From Pseudoalteromonas gelatinilytica (GTDB taxonomy: Bacteria; Pseudomonadota; Gammaproteobacteria; Enterobacterales; Alteromonadaceae): a stretch of DNA of 64,000 nt. The notes beneath the pieces were generated by a model. That model saw only the letters and a list, made by a program, of their open reading frames with translations, searched no databases and was not told the DNA's origin. This document shows, one piece after another, positions 9,186 to 18,496 of this stretch (the stretch's first letter is position 1; every line of letters starts with the position of its first letter). The position numbers were made by a program, and so were the translations under genes. The stretch is taken from positions 1 to 64,000 of the forward strand of contig NZ_LRRU01000023.1 of assembly GCF_001641615.1 (NCBI RefSeq), written 5' to 3'.

Positions 9186-9936
9186 GCTTATCGTCCTCAG
9201 CGCCGTCGCGAAGCCCTACTACACCAAGATACAAGCATATTGGCACGGTTTTTCTGTAGGCGGCCCCCTGCAAATCAAGGGTTAACCAGACTCCCGATAT
9301 AATCCAAAGAATAGGCCCTAGCGCATTCAGCCATGGGTTTCGTTTAATTAGCTCTTTGATTAACTGCTTCGCAGCTTCCCGGCCTATTATTTGCGCAATT
9401 AGACTTACAATAATTGTCTCAATAATACCCAGCGTTATTTTGGGGCCAAGAATCTGGGCCACGATTGGCAATACTGCAACTTTTCCGTTCTTCTTTATGT
9501 GCTCTATTATCTGTTCCGAATCGGCGTCCCCAACACCAATGTCCTTGAATGCTTCTGCAAGCTCAGAGGGGCTTTTACTTGTAAGCTCCTTCTCCACAAC
9601 AGAATTTACAAGTCTTTCAAGGCGTGACTCCAAAGAGCCGCCTTTCTTTATTTTCACTTTCAATTTCTCACAAACATCTTCAACAATTTCGTTTGATGAC
9701 ACACCACCATCTTCACCTAAAAGTGCCCGCTTGATGTACGCGATATCGGACGAGCCATAATAGCGAATTTGTTTATCCATCAACTCTATTAGCTCAGATT
9801 TCGATTCAGCGCAGGCCTCACTGAGAGCTAAGAGCTCTTTTCGCCGCTTATCATTGGTAAAGGACAGATAGCTATCTAAAACCGTCGATATGTAAACGAA
9901 ATCGTCCTTCTCACATTTCTCTAATATTAACCTCAT
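9181..9936 (-). CDS. YaaW/UPF0174-like protein (cassette)
   Basis: A 251-residue protein, ATG 9936 with AGAGG upstream. The first 150 residues are helical and charged. Two hydrophobic helices follow near 155-185 (VAVLPIVAQILGP, LGIIETIIVSLIAQIIG) and a third near 205-220. The C-terminal stretch GAAYRKTVPICLYLGVVGLR resembles the end of E. coli YaaW (GSAYRVTIPAVL..), and the overall layout of a helical N-terminus with a Gly/Ala-rich hydrophobic end agrees. YaaW-type proteins have no firm function. It lies between two copies of the non-coding repeat. Confidence 0.7.
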   Translation of the reverse strand: MRLILEKCEKDDFVYISTVLDSYLSFTNDKRRKELLALSEACAESKSELIELMDKQIRYYGSSDIAYIKRALLGEDGGVSSNEIVEDVCEKLKVKIKKGGSLESRLERLVNSVVEKELTSKSPSELAEAFKDIGVGDADSEQIIEHIKKNGKVAVLPIVAQILGPKITLGIIETIIVSLIAQIIGREAAKQLIKELIKRNPWLNALGPILWIISGVWLTLDLQGAAYRKTVPICLYLGVVGLRDGAEDDKP

Positions 9937-9953
9937 GCTCTAACCTCTTTTGC

Positions 9954-10010
9954 CTTAACATTTTAGTATTTATGCGACACGCTATCTGTGTAGCATAATC
10001 GCTTGTTGGA
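9954..10010 (-). repeat. Short attC site
   Basis: CCTTAACATTTTAG to CGCTTGTTGG, with arms TTTATGCGACACGCTA / TAGCATAA. It marks the upstream border of the YaaW-like cassette. Confidence 0.65.
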
Positions 10011-10383
10011 CTGATCCGCTACCTGCTCGGGGTGCCAGGGTTGGTGTTGTTTATGCTATTGCTTTATTTATTAAAATAGGCTTTTTGGAGGTTCTCACTT
10101 TCCTAGCAAATTTAATCAGCTTAGCTAGTGTTATGTAAGCTTTCCCTGCATTACTCAGCGCTTAATATTTATTCATTACACCTAAATTTACCTCAATAAG
10201 CAATTATATTTTTACGAACACAGAAACCACTAGCCGAAGAAATTAATTTTATTAAATATTTGATTTAAAATGCTATCTTACCGACTAGCTTTGCACTTCG
10301 TTCAAAGTCAGTCACCCCAAAAGCATTTGTGTAAACTCGTTTTGACGCAAAGGCGAGAAATATTTATAACACGCCTTTAGACA
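9954..10383. repeat. Non-coding repeat, ~430 bp, full copy D
   Basis: Second full copy of the element at 8693-9097. It begins with an attC that is almost the same as the one in copy C and ends with a hairpin (AAAGGCG..CGCCTTT, 10350-10378) followed by AGACAAATATGCGTTAGAG. Identity is patchy, so the copies are old or fast evolving. No conserved ORF is seen. Confidence 0.75.
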
Positions 10384-10491
10384 AATATGCGTTAGAGCTG
10401 ATGTTTAAAATTGAAATCTTCACATAAGCAATACTTGGGAAGAACAATGTTAGAGTCCATCGCAATCGCTAATGATATTTCAGTTTTTCGT

Positions 10492-11451
10492 TTAGATCTG
10501 TTCCATTTTGACAACTGCAACGTTGGTTATTCCGAGTCCTGCTAGAGTGTCATAGTGTACCTTCTCATCATCAGGGTCATAAAAAGTCGCAACCCATTGA
10601 GCATCTGGTTGGACGGATCGAGCCAACTTCTGAAAATAGGGTAAATCAACGTCAGCTAATGAGTGGCCGAGAACATATACTTCATCAATATTGCCGAGCT
10701 TTGCAAAGAAGTCTTCATTGTTTTTTATGATCTGGTCTGTTCCCTTGAAAGTTGCTGAGAAATACTGATTAATAACATCCTTACCAAGCTCGAATGAGTA
10801 GTCATATTGATCAGATTGATATTCCATCCAACGTTCTAAATCTTCATCACTCAATCCTGATGGTGGTTCGACAGGTTTCTCTTTGAAATTTTCAGGATCA
10901 ATCCCATGACCGAGAATTAACTCATCAACATGTTCATCAGATTTCCCGTGTATGAATAGCACATTTTCATCGGGAATTGAGTAGTATTGAGAAAGCGTAT
11001 CGGTGTAGTTGAATGTGAGGTAAACAGCATCTCTATCAATGTTTACTGAGCGACTATCTTCAAACTGAGGAAACTGTACAGACAATATGAACTCTTTGAA
11101 TGCTTTATACAGATCAGTGGTTAAAAGGCTAAGTATTCGCTCCATCTCAAATTGAAGCGTGTATCGGTCTCTGTCTCGAAAGTCATCGGAAGAATAGTTT
11201 GGCATTAAATCCATGTTCGCTTCCAAAACGGAATCTTTATCAAGCAGTGACATACTCGTTTCAAATTCAGACCATAAAGGGTCTGATAATGTTGCTGGAA
11301 AATCAGGGTCTAAGTCAGTAAACCCGTAATAGTCGAGCAATAGCTCATAAGTTTCCCTGTAGTTATTTTTTAGATAAAGCCCAAAAGATGTATACCAAGT
11401 GTCAAGGCCATGATGAACATCAAAGCCATTACCTATTACATATAGCTTCAT
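10492..11451 (-). CDS. AbiH family abortive-infection protein
   Basis: A 319-residue protein. The start is ATG 11451, since the AbiH N-terminal signature MKLYVIGNGFDVHHGL begins there; the alternative at 11502 would overlap the upstream gene. Further AbiH hallmarks are YLTFNYTDTLSQYY, VLFIHGKSD..LILGHG, and VYVLGHSLADVDLPYF near the C-terminus. AbiH proteins confer abortive infection against phages in lactococci; the mechanism is not established. One base separates it from the stop codon of the PIN-domain gene, so the two are translationally linked. Together they form one cassette. Confidence 0.88.
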   Translation of the reverse strand: MKLYVIGNGFDVHHGLDTWYTSFGLYLKNNYRETYELLLDYYGFTDLDPDFPATLSDPLWSEFETSMSLLDKDSVLEANMDLMPNYSSDDFRDRDRYTLQFEMERILSLLTTDLYKAFKEFILSVQFPQFEDSRSVNIDRDAVYLTFNYTDTLSQYYSIPDENVLFIHGKSDEHVDELILGHGIDPENFKEKPVEPPSGLSDEDLERWMEYQSDQYDYSFELGKDVINQYFSATFKGTDQIIKNNEDFFAKLGNIDEVYVLGHSLADVDLPYFQKLARSVQPDAQWVATFYDPDDEKVHYDTLAGLGITNVAVVKMEQI

Positions 11452-11452
11452 G

Positions 11453-12553
11453 TCATTCACCGTTGATATCAAGTTCTTTGAAGCTAATGACTTCGGAATC
11501 ATTATCAGTCAGCTCAAAATATGTATCTTGGAAGTAAAACTCTTCAATGCATGCGTTAGCTTTTAACCCATCGGTATAGGCAAGTGTTAAATGGGCAGTG
11601 TATGTTTCTTTGTGTTTAACTGTTGACTGATTACTGAAGACGAATACATATTGCTTGTCTTCAGGATCCCAAGGTGAACGGTCATAATCTGAGAATCGGT
11701 AATCTGCCGTAACAACCACCTCAAATTCTACTTCATATTCAGCCCACTCGGCATCGACACTCTGTAAGTTTTTTTTCTCAACATTCACCGAGTTGATTTC
11801 TATAGAATTGATAATTTCATCGAAAGGATCTGCGTTTTCATAGTTGAACTCGCCATCTTCGAGAGTTTGAAGTGCATCCGCTTTGATTTGCTCTAGGAGT
11901 TGTTCGAATATTTCATCAGCAAATTTGGCTGGTTCTTCGTACGCTTTGTCGCTTCGAACAATTAGGTCTATTAGGTCATCTACGTTTTCAAGATGAATGA
12001 AGTTATCTTCTTTGTCACAGAATGATTTCATATCGCCATCGTCACTAACGATATAGGCTGAATATCCTCTAGCTAAGCTCACCTGTTTAATTGCTTCTAG
12101 CGCAAATGCATCAGGAAATTCGTGCTTTTTTGATTCTTTGCCAAATGGAGGAAGGTTGTTGAAATAAGCATCAAATACAACTTGAGGTTTAACAGTATTT
12201 ACATCAATTGTTTCGACGTAACCGTTTTCGACGAAATCATTAAATTTTTCACTGATAACAGCATAAATATCATCACCTTTAACCCTGGTGAAGATGCCAT
12301 GACAATCAAGCTCGGGGGTGTTTCTTAGGAACATCGCATCTTTTTGCATCTTCTTTATCATAGATGCTGCTTCTTCAGATTTACGTCTGAGATGGGAGTC
12401 GATCTCTTTCCTTGTCACATCAGTAATGAGCAAGTGAATTTTATCATCCTCAATTAGTTCTTGAAGACGACCAAGTGCGTGTTGCCCAAATTGATAATTT
12501 TTCTTTTCAAAAGCGTTTGTATCGATAAATACTAGTCTGGTCTGCAGTTCCAT
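11453..12553 (-). CDS. PIN-domain (DUF4935-like) nuclease, partner of AbiH
   Basis: A 366-residue protein. ATG 12553 is preceded by AAGGGA, which decides the start over 12580. Residues 1-190 form a PIN domain: FIDTNAF with the first Asp, RKEIDSHL with the Glu, FPDAFALEAI and VSDDGDM with further acidic residues. That is the full set of metal-binding acids of PIN ribonucleases. Residues 200-366 are an acidic beta-rich domain of unknown role. The tail abuts abiH with a 1-bp gap. The pair looks like a two-component defence module; whether PIN is effector or sensor is unknown. Confidence 0.82.
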   Translation of the reverse strand: MELQTRLVFIDTNAFEKKNYQFGQHALGRLQELIEDDKIHLLITDVTRKEIDSHLRRKSEEAASMIKKMQKDAMFLRNTPELDCHGIFTRVKGDDIYAVISEKFNDFVENGYVETIDVNTVKPQVVFDAYFNNLPPFGKESKKHEFPDAFALEAIKQVSLARGYSAYIVSDDGDMKSFCDKEDNFIHLENVDDLIDLIVRSDKAYEEPAKFADEIFEQLLEQIKADALQTLEDGEFNYENADPFDEIINSIEINSVNVEKKNLQSVDAEWAEYEVEFEVVVTADYRFSDYDRSPWDPEDKQYVFVFSNQSTVKHKETYTAHLTLAYTDGLKANACIEEFYFQDTYFELTDNDSEVISFKELDINGE

Positions 12554-12579
12554 AATCAATCCCTTAAACACATGCTGCA

Positions 12580-13478
12580 AATTAATATCAAATAAATTGA
12601 CAAAATAATTAAGTAGCTAAAAAACTAATTGTATATTGATTCATTACAAAAATTCGTGCAAGTAGCGAGGTGTGATGAGGTATAGCTTTAAATGATTTTG
12701 GGGCATAACAAGTCAGCTTTTGCATCTGTCTGCTTTTTAGATTCTTACAAATAGTACCTTATGCTCTAGACCGTATCGTCCTCACTCACTTTGGATTTTT
12801 GCAAAATAGAATTCAGTCTCGAACTTCCCACAAACACCGATAGCTGATTTTCGAAGTACCCCGAATGATTTTCTCTCATAATTGATGTACCACGATAATT
12901 ATGCTTTGCGCTGGTTCATCTCATCGAGTTCTGAATAAGAGGCATCTCTGTTCTTTGATGAAGAAATATGAAACGTATTTGGCCATCCCCTCCTTTTGGC
13001 ACACAAAAACGGCACTTATAATTGCTGTAAAACGCATTTTTGGTGTAGGCGCCCCAAAATCAGCGTATTTACGAGCATAAAATTCCGGTAAAACGTCAGT
13101 TAAAAACTCAAAAAAAACAACAATTACCATTCAAAATCATTGATTTGTTATTTTTTAATCAATTGTTCGTGACATTTGGAAACGACAAGAGTAAGGTAAG
13201 ATCCAGATTGTTTCGTCTGTAATCGAAAGGTGGTCAGACCATGCAATCGTCCCAATTTTATGAGCTATTTCGCTCATCATTTCTTCCTCTTCGCGCTCAT
13301 TTTGCGTCAATTTACCCTGCTGCCAGACAAAAAAAGAGCTTCCGACAGCCCAAATCTCAATCAAATTGCCGGACGAATAATTTAGGGAAAAGGCAAAAAT
13401 TGTTAACTTCCCGCTGTTCTATTTTGAAAAAAGAGACAGCAAGAATGAAATGGATTGATGTGCTTTTAGGGGGTTGCT
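12580..13478. other. Gene-free stretch with the border of the mobile composite
   Basis: About 900 bp without a supported gene. 12640-12711 resembles the non-coding repeat (ATTCATTACA .. ATTTTGGGGCA) and stops where other copies continue AAAGRCG, so the insertion border is placed near 12712. The following CATAACAAGTCAGC is partly matched, inverted, by GTTGACTTTAT at 26481-26491. Two GTAAAACG-containing stretches (13027, 13089) could be transposase-binding repeats. Short minus-strand frames at 12921-13130 and 13155-13364 lack ribosome sites and are not called. Confidence 0.5.
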
Positions 13479-14102
13479 ATGACTCATTATAAAGCGAACA
13501 AACATCGTGGGCGTCACATAATTCGTATGTACTCTCCCAAAAATCAATGTGCGGTTAAGCTAGAGAGCGCTTTAGAAGCAGCCTTTGCGCGAGGTTTGGA
13601 ATTAGACCCGAATGTTAAAAGCTATGCGAGCCAGCCTGAAACCATGTCATGTGATGGGCAATCGTACACGCCCGACTTTTTGGTTGTGTATCACAGTGGC
13701 CGGGGTAAATACATTGAAGTACACCAGTCTTCTCGCGTCGACGCCGAGTATGCACAGAAGCTTAAAAAGTTCTCTGCTTACTCTGTCAAAACCACAGGCC
13801 GTCCAATTGAGTTGGTCACAGAGCGTTACATAAACCTTGGTTGCACACAGGCTTATGAGCAAATGCTCTTTATTGCTGCGGATGTTATTCCGAATGATTT
13901 GCTACTGTGTGATTTGCCGCACAGTCTAACGCTCGGTGAGCTCGTTTCCTGGCTTGCAGAGAGAGATGACGCGCCCCTATCGCTCGCTTACAAGCTGATT
14001 ATTGACGCCTGGTATGACACAGACCTACGCAACTGCTTGTCGAGCGAAACTATCTTAACAGCTAATCAAAAAGTTCGCGGAGGTGGCTCATGTTCGGCAT
14101 AG
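13479..14102 (+). CDS. tnsA: TnsA-like transposase endonuclease subunit
   Basis: A 207-residue protein; AGGGGG precedes ATG 13479. In Tn7 this subunit cuts the 5' ends of the transposon, making transposition cut-and-paste. The family pattern is clear: ESALEAAF (Glu29), SYASQPE, SYTPDFLVVY (Asp66), KYIEVH (Glu80-Val-His82). In canonical TnsA the last position is the catalytic Lys of a PD-(D/E)XK site (EVK), but here it is His. Either another residue substitutes or the enzyme is impaired. The stop overlaps tnsB by 13 bp, so the operon is translationally coupled. Confidence 0.85.
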   Translation: MTHYKANKHRGRHIIRMYSPKNQCAVKLESALEAAFARGLELDPNVKSYASQPETMSCDGQSYTPDFLVVYHSGRGKYIEVHQSSRVDAEYAQKLKKFSAYSVKTTGRPIELVTERYINLGCTQAYEQMLFIAADVIPNDLLLCDLPHSLTLGELVSWLAERDDAPLSLAYKLIIDAWYDTDLRNCLSSETILTANQKVRGGGSCSA

Positions 14103-16162
14103 GGATTGGGGGTAAACTGAACTTTGACGACGGGCGCTCTGTCTCTTTACTATATGAAGACCCCTATAAAGTCATTCTCCAAGAAGATGATAACCCCTCC
14201 TCGGCTCTACCTCTATCGGTGGAGGAGTTCAAAAATAAACTGCAATCCAGTGAGTTGCAGCCAGCGCTTGATTTCACGCCCAGACCAACGCTGACAGAGC
14301 CTCAAATTCGTGTGCGTGACTTACGTGTTAAATACATTCACACACTGCATCAGCTCGTAACCGAGCGTGGGCTGAATCACACGACGCTATCGACCTATAA
14401 TATCTTGATAAAGGAAGTTGAAAAACGCCATCCAGATACTCAAAGTGCCAATCCACAGCTCGGTGGCAAGGGCCACCCAGCACGCTCAACCATCTCGCGC
14501 TGGTACAAAACATGGGTCCAATCACTCAAAGATGATGATGCACTGGCCTCGAAAGCGCGCGATTGCAAAGTGCGTCTCGACAGTTATTCAGAATCTGTTC
14601 TTTTGAGCTTTTTATCAAATACATTCAATGGGTCTAAATCAGAGCAAAAGCGCGGGCACTATACAGCCTATTGCGAACATATCGAACGCATGCCGCTTGA
14701 GCGACGACCTTCGCACATTGCAAGCGAGCGGACATTTCGTCGAAGAATCGATGAACTCAAAGCATTTGACCATGAGTACGAGTCGGCAAATGAAGCACAA
14801 CGAAATCAGCTTTTACTGACTCTCACACGAAAATATCGACAAAATTATGCGTTGCAACGTGTTGAAATGGACCGCATCACATTGAATCTATGCCTCATCG
14901 ATGATGATACGGGGAAAGCCACTGAAAAAGTGAGTTTACTGGTCGCTATTGACTGTTATTCACGACTGCCAGTCTCTGTTGTCGTTGAGATTGGCGAAGC
15001 TGAAAACAAAGAAAATGTGGTAAATCTCTTTCAAAATATGCTGTTAAAAGACAGTCAATTGATAGGCCAAGGTAATGCAGTGAATTACGTGGTGGATAAC
15101 GGCCCTGGCTTTAACAATAATATTGTCCGAGAAATTGTAAAACGACTCAAAAGCTCGCTCATCTACACACCCGCATTGAAACCGCAAGCCAAACCTTTTA
15201 TCGAGTCTTTCTTCAGCGTGATGCGTAAACAGTTTTTCAAGGGATGGACAATTTTTGACAGCGATGGGCAAGCACATATTGGTATCCCTGGTTACTATGC
15301 AAAACGCACCGCCGCCGATGTGGGTGTTAATCTTCAAAAAGAAGCACGACTCACTGTCAGTCAGTTTAAAGACCAGTTACACCGGTACCTGGTCGAGTAC
15401 AGCAATAGGAGTCATGGTCAAACTAATCGCTCGCCAACTGAGATGTGGAACGACTCAATGCACGCGCATCACCATGTGTCTCTTCAAGCATTGCCTGATT
15501 ATGAAGCCATGGCACCGGCTTTCAACGTATTTGTAAAGCAAGGCTCAAACAGACTCGATAAGCGCGGCTCAGTAAGATTACATGGTCACGATTTCGCCAG
15601 CCCTGATTTGAAGTCGCTGTTCCAGCAAATAAGTTTATATAAAGACAAAAGTAACGGCAAAGCCCCGAAGGTCGCAGTGCATTACAACCCATTTGACGCA
15701 AGAACCGTGTCTGTTACCGCGCTTATACCTGGTGAAAATTCACACAAAGAAGTACTGGCTTACAACCGCGACTTAGACCCCGATGCTGAACGTATATCAT
15801 ACGAAGAGCTCGCTGGATTAAAACCAAAGTCAATTGGGATTTACAGCGATTATGCTGAGCCACCGCGTGGCAAGTTGGTTGGAGATGTAGATAAGCTGCG
15901 AAAACCGAAGTACAGCAACAAGTCTAAGCGTTCAGGTACAAAAGCAGCCAGTTTTGAAGAAAACAATACGCGGTCACTCAGCGCCGAAGCGCGTGTTGAG
16001 CAGTCACATTTAAGTGAAAGTCATTCTGCATCACTCCCTGATGCCCACACTGCGCTTACTCAACGCGAGGCTCAGCAAGCAAACGAAGGGCCACCAAGCG
16101 ATTGGACTCAAAGCAAAAAAACCAAGAAAAACAGAAAGAGACGAGATAATTCGCAATGGTAG
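14090..16162 (+). CDS. tnsB: TnsB-like DDE transposase
   Basis: A 690-residue Mu/Tn7-type transposase that binds the transposon ends and performs 3' cleavage and strand transfer. The rve/RNase H-fold core carries Asp261 (EMDRI), Asp336 (VVDNGPGF) and Glu372 (KPFIESFF), a D-35-E spacing typical of the family. An N-terminal helical DNA-binding region and a Mu C-terminal-like beta domain flank it. The C-terminal 100 residues are charged and low complexity (KKTKKNRKRR), suited to contacting TnsC. The stop codon overlaps the start of tnsC (ATGGTAG). The full length suggests an intact gene. Confidence 0.93.
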   Translation: MFGIGIGGKLNFDDGRSVSLLYEDPYKVILQEDDNPSSALPLSVEEFKNKLQSSELQPALDFTPRPTLTEPQIRVRDLRVKYIHTLHQLVTERGLNHTTLSTYNILIKEVEKRHPDTQSANPQLGGKGHPARSTISRWYKTWVQSLKDDDALASKARDCKVRLDSYSESVLLSFLSNTFNGSKSEQKRGHYTAYCEHIERMPLERRPSHIASERTFRRRIDELKAFDHEYESANEAQRNQLLLTLTRKYRQNYALQRVEMDRITLNLCLIDDDTGKATEKVSLLVAIDCYSRLPVSVVVEIGEAENKENVVNLFQNMLLKDSQLIGQGNAVNYVVDNGPGFNNNIVREIVKRLKSSLIYTPALKPQAKPFIESFFSVMRKQFFKGWTIFDSDGQAHIGIPGYYAKRTAADVGVNLQKEARLTVSQFKDQLHRYLVEYSNRSHGQTNRSPTEMWNDSMHAHHHVSLQALPDYEAMAPAFNVFVKQGSNRLDKRGSVRLHGHDFASPDLKSLFQQISLYKDKSNGKAPKVAVHYNPFDARTVSVTALIPGENSHKEVLAYNRDLDPDAERISYEELAGLKPKSIGIYSDYAEPPRGKLVGDVDKLRKPKYSNKSKRSGTKAASFEENNTRSLSAEARVEQSHLSESHSASLPDAHTALTQREAQQANEGPPSDWTQSKKTKKNRKRRDNSQW

Positions 16163-17118
16163 TAAAAACAACACAAGATATGCCGACCTCACTTATTCCT
16201 CACGACAGTTTGCGCAAGGCGTGGGAGTTTCTTCACGCTGTGCATAAACTACATCAGCGCGTTTCAGGTAAGCGAGCGTTGCTGCTATATGGCGGCAGCG
16301 GTGAAGGAAAGACATTCACTGTAAAACAGTATCTATCACTGTTTCCAACAATCAAAACCGCGGAGGTGGTTAAAGCGCCAGTCTTCTATTGTCGACTCGA
16401 TGAGTCAAAGAAAACCCCCGATGACCTGCTTTGCATACTCATTCTTGCTCTTGGCCAAACGCCGCCCAAAGGCAAGCCGCGTGCGGGTGTGTTGCTGCAT
16501 CAATTCAAAACACTCGTTCGAGAAAAGTGCATTGAGTTATTCATCATTGATGAAATCCAACAAGTGCTTCCTAAAACAGACGGACAACGCGCGTTAGAGA
16601 TGTTGAAATTTCTGTGTGCATTAATTGACGCGGAAGATTTGCAGACTAGCTTTGTATTTGTTGGCAGCACGCGTGCAATGCATTTGCTTGCATTTGGCGC
16701 CTGCGAAAATACTGTCGACGATAATGAGCAACTATCTCGTCGCATGCTGCGACCAGTCAAACTCGAACGCATTGAGCCTCGCTCCCCCCAGTGGATACGT
16801 GTCACGAACTACTTCGTTCAAAAAATTGGCTTCAGAGAATTGCTGGTACCAGACGACAAAGAACTGTTTGACCGGATTTACTTAGCTTACACAGAGCGCG
16901 CATTTTCAACCCTTGAAGATTTGTTTCTTGATGAAGAGCGTCCCAACTACATTGAGGACACACCTCAGTTGTTAGCTTATCTCAGCGAACGCTTTTTGCT
17001 CACCTCTAAACGCGCAATTAACCCTTTCGATACCGAACAAATGGACGCAGACGAGGTCGATGAGGCCATGCAATGCGTGAAACAAGACTACTTTAAACAA
17101 CTTGAAGCTGAGGATTAG
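16156..17118 (+). CDS. tnsC: TnsC/TniB-like AAA+ ATPase
   Basis: A 320-residue AAA+ regulator that assembles on target DNA and connects the target selector with the transposase. Walker A is GGSGEGKT (residues 46-53) and Walker B is LFIIDEIQQV (about 125-134). A sensor-1-like FVFVGST and the arginine-rich RRMLRPVKLERI follow. The length fits the short TniB/TnsC branch rather than the longer Tn7 TnsC. It overlaps tnsB by 7 bp and is followed after one base by tniQ. Confidence 0.92.
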   Translation: MVVKTTQDMPTSLIPHDSLRKAWEFLHAVHKLHQRVSGKRALLLYGGSGEGKTFTVKQYLSLFPTIKTAEVVKAPVFYCRLDESKKTPDDLLCILILALGQTPPKGKPRAGVLLHQFKTLVREKCIELFIIDEIQQVLPKTDGQRALEMLKFLCALIDAEDLQTSFVFVGSTRAMHLLAFGACENTVDDNEQLSRRMLRPVKLERIEPRSPQWIRVTNYFVQKIGFRELLVPDDKELFDRIYLAYTERAFSTLEDLFLDEERPNYIEDTPQLLAYLSERFLLTSKRAINPFDTEQMDADEVDEAMQCVKQDYFKQLEAED

Positions 17119-17119
17119 T

Positions 17120-18496
17120 ATGCAGTTTGCCGTCACACCTTGTTGCAAACCCCAAGAGAGCATCATCGGTTATTGCTTACGCCTCGCCAAACGCAATGGT
17201 TTCACCACCATCCGAGACATGTTAAGCGATCCAGTAATACTGAGACTCGCCAAAGGACTAAAGTCGGGCGTATTCGAACTCGACGCGCTTCTCCCAGACA
17301 CAGCACCAATGGGTCAAGCAAGTGTTCGCTGTGTGTTATTTAAAAAACCACACAGCATATTGCCGCGCATTTGCCTTACATGCATTGCGCAAGATAATGT
17401 AATTCCAGTCAGCCACCAATCCCCTTTCATTTACCGATGCGACAAACACAATGATGTGCTCATCGATACGTGCAGTCATTGCTCCCATCCGCTTCACTGG
17501 GATGTAGATTTACTTAATGCGCGATGCACTAATGCGTCGTGCCAGCGCCCCCTGGGCGCATGCCAGTCAGTATTGCCCGATTCACTGCCACCACAAGACT
17601 TAAGTGACTGTCTATTCGCAGGTATCTTTGCTCGCAACCCACATAAACTGTCCATCAAAACGCACACGTTTGCTAAGTGCTATCACATCCGGTCAATCAT
17701 CGAAGACGGGTTCAAATTATTGACACAGGAAAGGCGCGCAAAAATGTGGTTAGCGGAGTCGATGAGTAACTTTTCTCACCAATTGCCAATTACCTTTCGC
17801 ACTATCCCCATAGCCTTATTGCAACGTCATCTAAAGTCTCAAAATTGGCCTGCAAATGAAGTATTCAAGCAACTCGCGCAATGTGAGTATAACAATGCCG
17901 CTGGCTCAAATTGTTCAGTTCCGCCATTATTGACTCATGCTGATGTCGCTATGCAGTTATTCGGAGTTGAATTGTTTGAGCTTAAACAGCTTCAGCAATT
18001 CGAACTAATCATTACTACCTCAGTCGCAAACCTCAATAAGGGCGTAGTAGTTGACATAAGCCCTGTATTTAACGCACTGCCATTTAACACCACTCTCCAA
18101 CAGATGCCAACGCTTAAAGAGCTTATGCCGCTCCTACATGCGTCAAATATAACTGTGGGTAAAATACTAGAAGCAATACTAACACAACGCCTAGCATCGA
18201 GTTATCGACCCTCTTATGACATCCTAACGTCTCTTAGGGTGGACCCTGATTGTCTATTAGAACTTATAAAAGCACTAAAATCCCAGTCCACGCTCCAAAA
18301 ATTAACCCTATCAGAAGCCAGTAAACTAACCGGTTTAACTGAAAAAAAACTATTGTCACTTCGTGAGAATGGAATAATTAAAAAGCTCCCATGGGACCAT
18401 GATTTTTCTCTAAAGTTTTGTTCGTATAATGAAATTGTGAAGTTACAAAAAGCGCAACTAACTAAGCAAATGCTTCTCCAACTGCCACATGATTAG
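17120..18496 (+). CDS. tniQ: TniQ/TnsD-like target selector
   Basis: A 458-residue protein. The start is ATG 17120, one base after the tnsC stop; the upstream in-frame ATG at 17102 would overlap tnsC. The TniQ N-terminus is recognisable (ESIIGYCLRLAKRNGF) with a zinc-binding region: CLTC, RCDKHN, CSHCSHPLHW, ARCTNASC. The C-terminal half has helix-turn-helix-like segments (KLTLSEASKLTGLTEKKLLSLRE), as in TnsD proteins that read a specific attachment site. It is the only target selector in the operon. The insertion lies inside a non-coding integron repeat, so that repeat may be its target; this is inference. Confidence 0.88.
   Translation: MQFAVTPCCKPQESIIGYCLRLAKRNGFTTIRDMLSDPVILRLAKGLKSGVFELDALLPDTAPMGQASVRCVLFKKPHSILPRICLTCIAQDNVIPVSHQSPFIYRCDKHNDVLIDTCSHCSHPLHWDVDLLNARCTNASCQRPLGACQSVLPDSLPPQDLSDCLFAGIFARNPHKLSIKTHTFAKCYHIRSIIEDGFKLLTQERRAKMWLAESMSNFSHQLPITFRTIPIALLQRHLKSQNWPANEVFKQLAQCEYNNAAGSNCSVPPLLTHADVAMQLFGVELFELKQLQQFELIITTSVANLNKGVVVDISPVFNALPFNTTLQQMPTLKELMPLLHASNITVGKILEAILTQRLASSYRPSYDILTSLRVDPDCLLELIKALKSQSTLQKLTLSEASKLTGLTEKKLLSLRENGIIKKLPWDHDFSLKFCSYNEIVKLQKAQLTKQMLLQLPHD

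Noticed and set aside
12921..13364. Two minus-strand frames of 69 codons before tnsA
   Set aside because: No ribosome sites and no recognisable domains; probably chance frames in the transposon end region.
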